From Takakia lepidozioides (taxonomy: Eukaryota; Streptophyta; Takakiopsida; Takakiales; Takakiaceae), in NCBI GenBank assembly GCA_030704615.1, contig CM060733.1, positions 48,918,001 to 48,982,000 on the forward strand: a stretch of 64,000 bases of DNA. The letters are read 5' to 3'. Position numbers and translations under genes: made by a program. The notes below the pieces were generated by a model. It was given only the letters and a program-made list of their open reading frames with translations, had not been told where the DNA came from and did not search any database. Numbering within the stretch: the first letter of the stretch is position 1; every line of letters begins with the position of its first letter. Shown in pieces: positions 21,880 to 33,150 of this stretch.

Positions 21880-24745
21880 AAAAGTATTCATTCCACAACT
21901 TCTCCTCGTCATTTGCCCCTAGGTCTCCAAAGCCTCCATCCCGCGCCCTTGCTGTGCATACCCTGCAATCATCACACTCCATGACACCACATGTCGTTCA
22001 GCCATACTGTCGAACACTCCCTTTGCATCCTCAATGCACCCACATTTGGCATACATGTCCACCAAGGCAGTGTTCAGAATGACATCAGGTGCAATTCCAG
22101 ATTTGATGATGTCACCATGGATCTCTTTGCCCTTTTCCAGGGCTGCCAGGCTTGCACAAGCATTGCAATCACACACAAACGTGATCTGGTTACACTTCAC
22201 CCCTGCCCCCATCATAGGTCTCCAAGGCCATCCCGCGCCCCTTCTGTGCATCTCCTGCAAGCATGGCATTATATGACACCATATCTTGTTTAGCCATACT
22301 GTCAAACACTCCCTTTGCATCCTCGATGCACCCATATTTTGCATACATATCCACCAGGGTATTGTTCAGAATGACATCGGGTACAATCCAGCTCTGAAAA
22401 TGTCACCATGGACCTCTTTGCCCTTTTCCAGGGCTGTCAGGCTTGCAAAATCATTGCAAATGCACACAACGTGATGTGGTCAGTGGGCTTCACCCCTTCC
22501 CCCATCATTTGATCATAGGTATCCAAAGCCTCCATACCATGTCCCTGTTGTGCATATCCTGCAAGCATCGCGTGGGTCTCCAAAGCATTCCTACCACATT
22601 CATGCTTGGTAAATCCTGCCAACATTATATTCCACGAGGCATTCTGTGAAACACTTGGTGAGCATCCATGATGCTCCTGCACTTAAGGTGTTGAGTAGAA
22701 AACCATTTGGCGTGAATCCACTTTGGATATTGTGAGTGTGACCTGCTTTCCAGCTTCCAGACCTTCCATCTTGATGCACTTAAGCAAGAGACAGACATAC
22801 GTAGGTCCTAAATCTGCTGAAATGCCTCATTGGTCTAAAGTCTATAGAGCCTCTGTCAGTCTGCCTGCCGCAAAGCATCTTCACATGCCCAAAAGTGCAG
22901 CCAGAAGTGGCATTGTGGACTCCCTCTCTTGTTCCTCTTTCAGAAGCTGTGGTCATGGTTGAGGTGCCTGGTTATATCAACTGTGCCGCTGCAGCTGCAA
23001 CCTTTAGTTGACCATCTATCCATGCAGGTTTCTTGTAGCTATTGATCCACAGGGAATCACATTTGGTACAATTCCAGCTTTGGCGATGCAACCATGCACC
23101 TCTTTGCCATTTTCCAGGGTTGCCAGGCTTGCACACGCACTACAAACGCACACAAACCTGATGTGGTCGGGCTTCACCCTTCCCACATCATTTGCTCATA
23201 GGTCTCCAAAGCCTCCATCCCGTGCCCCTGCTGTGCATACCTTGCAAGCATCGCGTTCCACGACACCACATCTCGTTCAGCCAGAGTGTGGAATACTCCC
23301 TTCGCATCCTGAATGCACCCACATTTGGCAAACCTGTCAGTTTAGGATGACATCTGGTACAATTCCAGCTTTGACGATGTCAGCATGGACCTCTTTCCCC
23401 TTTTCCAGGGCTCCCAAGCTTGCACACGCATTGCAAACACGTGATGTGGTTGGGCTTCACCGGCCCTTCACGCAGCATTTGCTCATAGGTCTCCAAAGCA
23501 TTCCTACCACACCCGTGTTAAATCCTGCCAACATTATATTCAACGTGATCAAAGTTCGTTGAGGCATTCCGTTGAACACTCGGTGTGCATTCATGATGCT
23601 CCTGCACTTAACATACATGTTCACAAGGGTGTTGAGGAGAAAAACACTTGGCGTGAATCCAATTTGGATAATGTGAGTGTGCACCTGCTTTCTAGCTTCC
23701 AGACCTTCATTTTGATGCACTTAAGCAAGAGACAGACATACATATCTGAATCTGTTGAAATGCTCCTTGGTTTAAAGGTTGTAGAGCCTCTTTCTGTCTG
23801 CCTGCCTCACAAAGCATCTTCACATGCCCAGAAGAGCCAGAAAAGGCATTATGGACTCCCTCTCTTGATCCTCTTTTATTCGCTGTGGTCATGGTTGAGG
23901 TGCCTGATTTAAATCAGGGCTGCCAGGCCTGCAATGCACACAAACATGATGTGGCCGAGTTGAACCCCTTCCCCCATCATTTGCTCATAGGTCTCCAAAG
24001 CCTCCATCCCACGTCCCTGCTGTGCATACCCTGCAAGCATCGCACTCCACGACACCACATCTCGTTCAGCCATAGTGTTGAACACTCCCTTTGCATCCTT
24101 GATGCACCCACATTTTGCATACATGTCCACTAGGGTATTGTTGAAAATGACATTTGGTACAATTCCAGCTCTGAAGGTGTCACCATGGACCTCCTTCCCC
24201 TTTTCCAGAACTGCCAGGCAGTGTTTAGAATGACATTAGGTACAATTCCATTTTTGATGATATCCCCATGCACCTCTTTGCCCTTCTCCAGGGCTGCCAG
24301 GCCTGCAATGCACACAACCATGATGTGGCTGGGCTGAACCCCTTCCCCCATCATTTGCTCATAGGTCTCCAAAGCCTCTATCCCACGTCCCTGCTATGCA
24401 TACCCTGCAAGCATCGCACTCCACGACACCACATCTCGTTCAGCCATAGTGTTGAACACTCCCTTTGCTCCTCGATGCACCCACATTTTGCATACATGTC
24501 CACTAGGGTATTGTTCAGAATGACATTTTGTACCATTCCAGCTCTGAAGATGTCACCATGGACCTCCTTACTCTTTTCCAGAGCTGCCAAGGCAGTGTTT
24601 AGAATGACATTAGGTACAATTCCAGCTTTGATGATATCCCCATGCACCTCTTTGCCCTTCTCAAGGGCTGCCAGGCTTGCACAAGCATTGCAATGCACAC
24701 AAACATGATGTGAGAGGGCAAAACAGGCTGAAATAGGTCAAAGAA
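21880..24745 (-). pseudogene. PLS-type PPR gene, decayed
   Basis: Minus-strand fragments in several frames encode repeated PPR modules: ACASLAALEKGKEIHGDI, ALVDMYAKCGCIEDAKGVF, MAERDVVSWSAMLAGYAQ and GRGMEALETYEQMMGEGV. The core corresponding to LAALEKGK recurs about nine times (plus-strand positions near 22140, 22430, 23110, 23400, 23930, 24200, 24290, 24580 and 24660). Some copies follow each other too closely to be whole 35-residue modules, so parts have been lost or duplicated. Functional relatives act in organelle RNA processing or editing. No long ORF survives and I see no DYW or E domain. Confidence 0.85.
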
Positions 24746-24966
24746 GAAGGTGCCCTCACCACATTGTCCTTGAGCTTGTGTCATGACTTGACCGACCATC
24801 AACCCAAAAGGACCTTTTGTGTGTGCTGCTTGTGTCTGTAGTCAGGTAATGTCGGATTGGTCTGTGAGATCGAACCACCATGGTGCAGCTGGGTAGGCAA
24901 AGATTGAAACACGGCCTGCTAAGACCAAGCTGACTCTCCCAAGAACGGCGAGCTCGCAAGAATGTT

Positions 24967-25210
24967 GTGAGCTTCTCCTCGTCTCATCTCCTCCTCCTCT
25001 CCTCCTTCCTGCATCATTTGCTCAACGCCTCCATCCCACGCCCCTGCATATCCTTCGATCATCGCGTTCCATCCCTCGCCTACATGGTGTGGCACAGGAG
25101 ACAAAAAAACGCTAAGTCCCAACCCTCCTCTGTGTTCACGATTACCCTAATGGGCAACCTTATTAGCAACTTTTTGACTTTTTAACCTTTTGCACTTTGA
25201 TTCATTCTAG
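24967..25210. repeat. Segmental duplication, copy 1
   Basis: About 240 bp, including CCTTCCTGCATCATTTGCTC and CAACTTTTTGACTTTTTAACC, matches 25617-25865 with small indels. On the minus strand it retains a PPR-like piece (GWNAMIEGYAGAWDGG), so it probably derives from the N-terminal end of the PPR pseudogene. Confidence 0.7.
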
Positions 25211-25616
25211 GTCAGAGGCTAAAATCCTGCTACCAGGCTTATCTAGAAAACCAAAACACCACGTAGACAAACATTTGACAGTGGTAGTAAAATATATTAC
25301 CATTGGGCTGGTTTGAACAATTGTTAGTAAAGTTATAGTAGAAACTTTCACTTTGAGTTATTGAAATTGAAATATATATATTATAAGTTATATTTTCATA
25401 ATTAAAGGTGTCAATGTTTGACTTAGGGGTGGTAGAATAAAGGACTTTGTAGTGAAACTTTTGATAGTTGTAGTGAATTGTTTTATTAGTATCAGCACAT
25501 TTCACTACGTGGTTCTAAAAATAGTGAAAAATGGCAAATAGTGAAATTCATAGTGAAATACCGACGGTGCTGAAAACCATAGTGTGTTGAAGTGCCTCGC
25601 TGTGCCTATCCTCGCC

Positions 25617-25865
25617 CCTTCCTGCATCATTTGCTCAAGAATAGGTCTGCAAAGCCTCCATCCCACGCCCCTGCACATCCTGCGATCATTGCGTTCCATG
25701 CTCTAGGCTCGTGGATACTAAGAAAACATATGGTATGGCGGGAGAAAAAAAAAAACCCAAAAAGAGGCCAAGTCCCAGCCCTCTGTTCACAGCTGGCACC
25801 CTAATGGGTAACCCTATAAGCAACTTTTTGAAAATTTTTAATCTTTTGCACTTTGATCATTGATG
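25617..25865. repeat. Segmental duplication, copy 2
   Basis: Partner of 24967-25210, same orientation, with the same TAATGGGTAACC and TTTTGCACTTTGAT landmarks. The copies are separated by about 400 bp of AT-rich DNA (25211-25616). That DNA contains several GTAGTGAAA-like motifs and ends with inverted CACTTCAACACACTATGG, possibly a small CACTA-like insertion. Confidence 0.7.
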
Positions 25866-25946
25866 AATGAACTTACCCAATGGATGAATACATTCGTGTA
25901 TGTGCCTTCAAAATGACATGTGTAGTGATGCAGTCGTATAATTAGA

Positions 25947-26184
25947 GCTGTGAAACCTCTAACTTTTAATGGGTCAAAAAATAAGCTGTCTAATATAAAT
26001 GATGCAGTGTGGCCATTCATCTCGAACATGATAGGATTATCCAGTGTTGTTGAGTACGTGAGTGAGAGCTTTGCAAAAGCATCTCGCGCAGCGATAGATC
26101 GGGATCATCCACTATGGTCTTGGTATGGGCGATATTTGGATCATTTTGTTTTCCATCCGTGGACAAGTCAGCCTAATTACCTTG
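25947..26184 (+). CDS. Candidate orphan exon
   Basis: Open from ATAATTAG at its 5' side to a GTATGT donor after 26184. It reads as plausible protein (FISNMIGLSSVVEYVSESF, WSWYGRYLDHFVFHPW). Neither neighbouring exons nor a family were recognised; possibly another captured or decayed gene fragment. Confidence 0.3.
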
Positions 26185-27090
26185 GTATGTACTTCGCCAT
26201 TCATGTCAAAGTTACATAAATATTGAATGGTAACATGCACTCTTTTTAGGTATGTACTGTTCTTTATTTTAGTTTCTCAATTAGTCGGTTGTTTCTGATT
26301 GGGTTTGTGGGTTTTGATATTTTTTAGTGACTTACAAGTATGAGTCGGTATTTGCAGGATTGGGTGTCTCATTTTTTGCGTAACATGGCAGTTTCTGCAG
26401 GGACCTCCCTCCATGGTTTTACCCATAGTTGTCCAACAACTCAATATTTCATCTAAATTTATATGGTGTAGGGTGTACCAATTGTTAGATTGCAAAAACA
26501 ATCATGTACCAGAGAGCCATGGACTTTTAAAGTTGATTACTGTGGAGTGCATATGTTACACATAAAATCTTATGGACTGAAAAAACATCATATACATTCA
26601 TACAATGCCACAAAGAAAAACACACTAGGGGTGCCATTTTAAAATCCAACCCAAATCCACTTTTATATGGACTAGTTATCTTAGGAATTGAGAGCTATGG
26701 ACTATTTTGTACCTAAAAACATGTTGATTTGCTCTAGTCCAGAGCATCTTATGTTTTGGGTTTTTGAGGTGTCGTTTCGCACTAGCATGTGAACTCCCAA
26801 AGAAGACGCAAGTTTCCTTGCCCCTTGGATGGGAGTCACCCGATTTCGACACTACGCAAACACACGATTAATCCAATTTACCTCTCCCACTTTGTAAACT
26901 AACATGCTTTCTACACACTAGCCAATCATACCATGCATCACCATTCCTAACAAAATAAGACGCACAACATTTGGAAACCATTTCATTTATAACAAATTTG
27001 TATAACACAAGTTTTTGCAATCGGATTCCTGAGTTAGCTAAGCCGGACTAAGCATGCATTTCCTCCCCCACGATCCAAGGTTGATGTCCC
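26185..27090. other. Stretch without a supported gene; possible Ty3 LTR
   Basis: Only short ORFs. The part just left of 27090 follows, on the minus strand, a chromodomain stop and a GTGGGGGAGGA purine tract, so 26.4-27.05 kb could hold the 3' LTR of that element. Its other boundary is not recognisable and it does not resemble the LTR at 15966-16495. Confidence 0.3.
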
Positions 27091-27094
27091 CATC

Positions 27095-27545
27095 AACGCT
27101 TCTTCCGCTTTTGAGGTCGTCTTTCGAAAGCTGCAACCGCCTTGGATGCGTTTCTCATTTATGAGGCACGCACCCAAGTTGCCTCCACTTGATGATAGCC
27201 CTTCCATTTCACGAGATACTCCGTTTCTTGATTCTTGAACCTCCTCGACTTAAGCATTGCCTCCACCTCGTACTCAGGTTCATTTTCATGATCCAACAGC
27301 ATAGGTGGCGGACGCAACACTTGATGTCGATTTGGACGCGCTTCATCTTTGAAGTAAGGCTTCTAAAGGGAGACATGGAATACCGGATGCACCTTGCTAT
27401 TTGCCGGCAGCTCCAATTCATACACATCCTCATTCATAACCTTCCGGATGCGAAAGGGCCCCGCATACGGAGGTATGAACTTCGGACTCACTTCCGGAGG
27501 TAGTCGAAAATTACTAGCAAGAACGGTTTGAATATCCTTAATGAG
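27095..27545 (-). pseudogene. Ty3 chromovirus tail: integrase end and chromodomain
   Basis: Minus strand: NFRLPPEVSPKFIPPYAGPF and VYELELPANSKVHPVFHVSL, the conserved integrase C-terminal (GPY/F-like) region. An in-frame TAG comes before KPYF. A chromodomain follows (YEVEAMLKSRRF, EYLVKWKGYH, ATWVRAS) and ends in a basic tail. Chromodomains of this class direct integration into heterochromatin. Everything 5' of the integrase tail is absent: the ORF continues instead into an FCP1-like exon. Confidence 0.85.
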
Positions 27546-27930
27546 ATATCTCATCCCAGGCTTAATATAGCCGGCTGTCGCATTGCAATGCTCATTGGAC
27601 CAAACAAAACAGAAGAGCTTTATCATATCAATGGGCATAAAAGATTGTAGCATCTTAAGAACAATGTCTCTTTCAGAGCAAGACCAAATTGCGACATGAA
27701 AGTTTTTAAAAAGACGCCTCAGGAACTCCACCGCTCCAGGCCGGGGAATGACAAAAGGAGTATCCGGGACCTTAATGGTCACATTTCTCCCTGAAAATCT
27801 GTTTTTGAACATCTCTCTTCCGGTCGGAGGTAGTCGATAGCAAAAGAGACCATTAACACTCAATATTATGAGCTTCATCCGCCTTTTTGGAGGAAAGGCA
27901 TCTTTGTCCGAAGAAGCATAATTATCCTGA
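27363..27930 (-). pseudogene. FCP1-like exon fused in frame to a Ty3 integrase tail
   Basis: After a GGTTTCAG acceptor the exon starts DNYASSDKDAFPPKRRMK. It shows the FCP1/NIF pattern: IILSVNGLFC in place of the catalytic DxDx(T/V) strand, FVIPRPGAVEFLRRLF, HVAIWSCSERD and FCFVWSNEHC. Both catalytic Asp positions are lost. Near 27540 (about residue 110) it passes without a stop into VLASNFRLPPEVSPKF, the Ty3 integrase tail, and ends at the TAG near 27363. FCP1-family enzymes are HAD phosphatases; this copy should be inactive as one. Expression unknown. Confidence 0.65.
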
Positions 27931-28403
27931 AACCAATGTAATTGAGATTAGTGCAGATAGAACACCTATGCAACCTCGACATTTATGTCGAGGTAAATGC
28001 ATCATTGAGATTCACCGAAGATAATTTGAATATCTCCACGACACTACAGAGTCTTTATGAGGATATACCAAATGGATAAATGAATCACAATACTTTAGAC
28101 AAACTATAGAGTCGAGCATTAGAGAAAAATATGCAGCTACTACGCCTTCTGAATCCCTCTTCATTGAGATTCTGTAGAACAAATTCTATACACTTACATA
28201 ACGTTGACATAGACTTAATCCATGACGATGATGGTGTCATCTGGTCATGGGAAGAAAATTCAAACATCCAAAATTCCTTCTGTCCAACAGAAGAGAAATA
28301 ATCTACAATCTTTAATCATTAGCGGATCAAATGAGAGCATCGTCCACATGGTCGATTGAATATACAATGATATGCAGATACATTACAAGAATCAGTCGGT
28401 TAC

Positions 28404-28690
28404 CTTCTGCAACCCTCTCGACTGAAATTTTGTAGAACTAGTGCGGGAGTCGGTTGAGTTTTGAAGGGACAGTAAAACATCTAACGCAATCTTCACGTCT
28501 GAGCAAACGATAAGCCTCTTACGAGTGGATCGCGATTTCTTCGAACACTCCGAAGTTTTTGGGCCAGACGCGCGACATAAATCATCCACTTGCTTTTTCC
28601 TTTCAAAGATTTGGACGTTGAGTGCACAAGGGGATGACATGAGGCCATTTGGAGATACATCCGGACTTGAGATCTTCATATCTTGAATTG
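28404..28690 (-). pseudogene. FCP1-like gene 1, linker exon
   Basis: About 95 codons ending at a GTAACC donor (28404). Polar, with a basic segment (KKSRSTRKRLIVCSD) followed by a predicted helix (VKIALDVLLSLQNS). It lies between the two FCP1-domain exons on the same strand, hence the assignment; no domain recognised. Confidence 0.35.
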
Positions 28691-29109
28691 AACGTCAAAT
28701 ATTGAGATTATGTTGGATTATAATGCAGGAGAAGACGTCGCTTCACTTCATCCAATCTTACCTGGAGTAAAACAAGATCATCAGAAAAAAGAAAAGACTG
28801 AATGAGGAAGACAAAACAAGAAAAATATAGGCAAAAATTCACCTTGTTCCTCCTCAAGTGTCCATTTGTCCATCCATGATGTTGTGGGATAAATGTTGGG
28901 ATATTCCTCCGAGGCAAATCGTCGACTTGCTGTACATCGTCAATACCTGAATGAGTTGTAATTGGATTGACATTGTGTTCAATGGATTGATGATATCACA
29001 TATCATCAAGCTTTTCAATCTCTTGAAGACAACGTTCCACCACAGCAAGAGAGATGGCTGACTGTCACTCTGTTGAGTGATAACCTTGTTTTCGCTCAAA
29101 TCCTCCAAC

Positions 29110-29198
29110 TAAGATCTAATAGACTCAAGTCTTGTGGAAACTCCATTGTCACATTCAATAACACGATGTTCTTGAACATTTTGTACCGACTTTGAAAC
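29110..29198 (-). pseudogene. FCP1-like gene 1, small exon
   Basis: Follows a TCTATTACAG acceptor and reads SKSVQNVQEHRVIECDNG up to a stop at about 29110. A degenerate palindrome (29233-29264) sits in the preceding intron. Confidence 0.35.
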
Positions 29199-29405
29199 CT
29201 GTAATAGACACGACATGATCAAATGAGACTGAACCTCGATACATCCTCGATATTACTGTCGAAATTAGTGGAAAGTACACTTAGTGGACAACACAGGTTC
29301 TATGATGAAGCAACGTCATCAAACGATAAAACACTTAAAAGTTTTTAGCTACTTACAATCTTAGCATTCATACGGAACAACAACGATGTAAGCCTGCAAA
29401 ACATG

Positions 29406-30081
29406 CTAGATTGAACGTTTACTCAAAATTTGCGCAAAGTGAATATGTACATCAACCCCAATCCAGTTCTTAACAACATAGTCTGGAACATTTAATGGAC
29501 TCTCTAGCATCCCATCAAGAAACTTTTGAAGCACCAACAAGTAGTTGTTGTCGGTCTCAATTGACTCAAATGTCTTCAAAAATAAGCATGACCCTACAGG
29601 ATTGAGTAGACATTTTAGAGGAGTATCATCAATCAGAAGCGTATTTCTGTCATCGAACTTTCCTCTCGTCTTCACCCATAGCCCCGCAAGTGGCGGAGTT
29701 TTTTAATCTATCATTATAGTTTGGATAGACTTTGCTAGGACACGAAAGGCAATCCTCCTGCAACGTAATGAAGTTTGGTTGTGGTAACCATTCCAACATG
29801 ATATCAAGGACGGGCTTGAGGTTCCTTAGCTCCATGCAGCTCCAAATAGCTAGGTGGAATCGCTCATGTAAATGCTTCCACACCTCTCAATATTTCTCCC
29901 GCCTAAAAATTTGCCTTCTAATGACCCCAATAGGAATGCTGAAGTCGTTCTCGGAGTATTTAGGCACAGGATTATTAGATCCTTGAGACCGGATGATTTT
30001 GCAGAGAACACTATTCAGATCAAATATAATCAGACGAGATTTACCACTATCCATAGCTAAAGACGTAGGTGGTGGTTGAAT
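29406..30081 (-). pseudogene. FCP1-like gene 1, FCP1-domain exon
   Basis: Starts after TTCATCCACAG. Domain order is that of FCP1/NIF proteins: SRLIIFDLNSVLCKI (catalytic strand; first Asp kept, second position Asn), then HERFHLAIWSCMELRNL, then NTLLIDDTPLKCLLNPVGSC (motif near the C-terminal end of the domain) and a C-terminal helix ending VHIHFAQILSKRSI. A stop near 29888 and a frameshift near 29680 break it. Plant members with DLNG-type strands are known; phosphatase activity is uncertain even when intact. Confidence 0.7.
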
Positions 30082-30310
30082 CTGTGGATGAATAGAAGAA
30101 CAGAGTAAGGGATTGATTCAGTAGAAAATAAGGTATCAGTCGAACATATAAAACTTCACCTCGACACTAATGTCGAGGTAATCTACCATTAGCGATAAAA
30201 CCCAGAGTTGCATCCCTTCGGTAAAAAAGAAAGATATCACTGAAAAATGTGTTCATACGAGCGTTCGCAATCCTAGGACTTACTCCCTGTGGATACATGG
30301 CCATACTTAC

Positions 30311-30418
30311 CATGTTAACCACATATTCCATAACATTTGCCATAACATAAGGCATTTGCCAGTGTTTCAAATAAAGTCTTGTCGTTCCAATTGTGCAGAT
30401 ACACCCTTTCAACGAATC
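30311..30418 (-). pseudogene. FCP1-like gene 1, 36-codon exon
   Basis: Bounded by GAATTCTAG and a strong GTAAGT donor; 108 bases, phase 0 at both ends. It reads DSLKGCICTIGTTRLYLKHW then MPYVMANVMEYVVNM. Good splice signals and clean phases argue for a genuine exon, though no domain is recognised. Confidence 0.5.
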
Positions 30419-31206
30419 CTAGAATTCAATGGGTTAAGTTGTAAAAAAAAACTATAGAGTGCAACTTGATTAGAAAACTCAAAACAAAGTAAGGATTACT
30501 GATTATAAATATAAGAATAAAGTCATATCTGCTTGTGAGCCTTCTGTGTTCATTGCTGGGGACTCGTCACTTCTTCGATGGAGTCGGTCGGTAACCTCGC
30601 CATTGAGGTTGATGTTCCCACAAAAGTTGTTGTCAGAGCAGTGTTCTTCACAGTCACATCTACTAGTCTGTTCGAAGCGTTGTTCTTCGAAGTGAGAGGT
30701 CTTAACGTTTTGGATTTTGTCATCTACATCTCAACTCATGGGATTTGAATTATGCTCTGGTTATCAACCATTCGAAGACTCAAGTTTCTTGCTATAAAAA
30801 TGATATGCGAATATCTTAAAACAATGAGAAAATCTCAGAACCATTTACACAACCAGCTCTGTATCAGATATCACGTACATTTTTGTGGTCCAGTTTGGTT
30901 TTCATCCTCCGCTTGCTGCTACGCCCCATTATTGGGGATACTATGCCGATTGAAAAATGACCAGCAGCCGGCGTGAATGTGTCAGGCTCGGAATCGTCAG
31001 CAATAGTGATTGATTCTGTCTCTATAGCTTGCTTATTTTTTACTTCCAGATTATTGCTTTCAACACCTACATCTCCACAACCACAGTCTCCACAACCCTA
31101 TCCAAGTCCTCCATATTGGTCTCGTCATTGAGCCACGTGCCCTCATTACCCTCATTATTATCCTCATCAGCCTCGTGAACTGCCTGCTCAACATGGTCAT
31201 CTTTTT

Positions 31207-31642
31207 TTATTTCCTTCTCCGTCTCGTTGTTGTCAGGACCACCAACTGATCCAACTGCTCTAACTTTTTCAAGCTTTTCAGCCCCCTGCTATTCAACGTC
31301 ATCATTATCCTCCTCCGGATCCTTGCCCTCAGTGGACTCGTCCGAGCTCCCACCACTCTCTTGACCATCAATGTCATCTTCTGCTTCCTCATCAGCATGT
31401 GGTTCTTCCTCAATCTCCTCTTTGTCCACAACATCCACTTTGTCCTCAATGTCCTCATCTTCATCAGAGACCTCCACGACCTTGTTTGTGTTGGAGGCAC
31501 CCTCATGTTTATCAGCATCTCCTTCTTCCTGAAACTTTATTCCTTTCTCCACTTCCAGAACCTTGAATGATGTCTCCATCTTATCATTGCAATGTTGAAC
31601 TTGGCTCTTCAGGTTTACATCCATAACATGAACTCCGTGTGC
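31207..31642 (-). pseudogene. FCP1-like gene 1, acidic exon
   Basis: Follows CTTTTGTAG and begins AHGVHVMDVNLKSQVQ. It is then dominated by Glu and Asp (VVEVSDEDEDIEDKVD, EEIEEEPHADEEAEDD) and is interrupted by TAG at 31289, with acidic sequence continuing in frame. Such acidic stretches occur in FCP1-type and chromatin-associated proteins. It belongs to the same minus-strand gene as 29.4-30.4 kb by position. Confidence 0.45.
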
Positions 31643-31780
31643 CTACAAAAGAACTGATCACTGTTATTTCCAAGTCAACAAAATTCAAATGACGAAATCA
31701 ATATAACAGTGGCAATTGACGTTGACATTCATGTCGACGTTTGAGTCGTAACAACGAGGAGGTGATTATCCTTAGCTCAC

Positions 31781-31848
31781 CTGAAGATGGTAGCTGAGCA
31801 TAGGACCACCAAATATATTGAAGGCTGACATCCCTTCCTGACAGAACT
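31781..31848 (-). pseudogene. FCP1-like gene 1, exon truncated by an LTR
   Basis: Reads FCQEGMSAFNIFGGPMLSY, ending at a GTGAGC donor. Its 5' side is directly joined to the end of a Ty3 LTR (GCGCGACA), so the upstream part of this exon and any earlier exons are displaced or lost. Confidence 0.5.
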
Positions 31849-32655
31849 TGTCGCGCACCTCACTTCGGTAAGCTCCCCTTCAAGTCATAGTTACTCGCTT
31901 TGATGTGCGCGCCTAACTCCCTAACTGGCCGCCGGGCCAACTCAGAGCTTCGGCTGCTCACCGGGACATAACGGTCCCCCTTTGCTCCTCCAAAAGACCC
32001 TCCACCAATTTGGGCCTAGTGGAAATTCCCTTTGGTAGATGGCAGTCCAGAATAGCTCCCCACTCTTTGGTCGCTTTCCGGCTCGCTCGCTCACTCACTA
32101 GTTTTTGGTCACCAACGGGATTGCACCGTTCTCGGGGTTACTACTCCCTATATATACTTCTGTGACTGTCCGCGGGGGTTTCACAAACAACCCTGCCATT
32201 TTATGGCGAACCACCACGAAGACCCTCGACTCCCGGTGATGAGTCACGGTGAGTCTTGGTCCACCCACCACGGCCCCATTGGACCATGATGAGTCCCAAG
32301 ACTCCCCACGACTCCCACCATAAGGTCTCTGCCCCATGGTGAGTCCTATGCCACCCCCAGTAAGTCCCACTAAGCAACCACCACCTCGTGGAACCACCCC
32401 CACCGCAACCCGGTGTGCGGGGCTCCACCTAGTGAGCGCCTCCGCCTCCTTGAGTGCCTTGGGCACTCAAGGGTGCTTCAGCCCCCGTACCTATTGTTGC
32501 CACTGCCCCCACCACAGGGGCAGCCCCTCTTGTGTCCCGACCCCCCTGCCCTCAAGGCAAAGGGCCGCGACACACACCCCTACCAACAAGGAGTCGATGT
32601 TCTTATCGACTTGTCCATTTTGCAGAAACTAACATCCAAGTTGTGGCGTCCCACA
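31849..32655 (-). repeat. Ty3 LTR, inverted relative to the 16-kb copy
   Basis: 31849-32380 is the reverse complement of a sequence closely similar to 15966-16495, including the GCGCGACA end. It is not followed by a primer binding site, so it is a solo LTR or a 3' LTR. It extends further than the 16-kb copy, perhaps to TGTGGGACGCC near 32655; that outer boundary is a guess, and no matching 5-bp duplication was found (GAACT on the inner side). Confidence 0.65.
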
Positions 32656-33150
32656 TCAAGGAGTTTGTTTCCGTACCATGACGTCCCATGGTAGAGAACC
32701 AAACCCCCACTTGACTCTACTCTCCACTAGCTAGTTCGATCGACTTCCTCCAAGTCTCGGCCAAGGGTGGAGCCTCTCGAGCTCCACCCAGTGCACTCTT
32801 CTTGGCCCACTTCAAGGCCAAGGAACGATCCTCCCCGAGGATCGAATCGCCTTACTGCAACAATATTGCTTGTGACCGCTCATAATGCCACTTTTGGCAT
32901 CACCTTGAGCAAGGGTTCACCTTGAACCCTTTTTTACTAGGAAGATAACCTTGAACCAACCGCGCGCCCCAATCACTACAATTGGGTCCGCTTTGGAATG
33001 CTGGCCTGAGGTACGGGAACACGCCAAAGCCGCACTACGACTTCGTCCCGAGGTTACACGATTATAGTACGTGAACGGAAGCACGTAGTTTCCGCGTTAA
33101 TCCGCACTACAAGACAACCCCCTCGGTAGCGCAGTTATAGTACGCGCACG
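32656..33150 (-). other. Sequence adjoining the LTR, probably retroelement-derived
   Basis: GC-richer than its right neighbour, with several short inverted repeats (for example AAGGGTTCACCTTGAACCCTT at about 32910) but no coding. If the LTR is a 3' LTR this is the untranslated 3' end of the element. Confidence 0.3.

Noticed and set aside
32098-32466. 122-codon minus-strand ORF
   Set aside because: Falls entirely within the Ty3 LTR, with a shorter counterpart at 16007-16246; no coding evidence.
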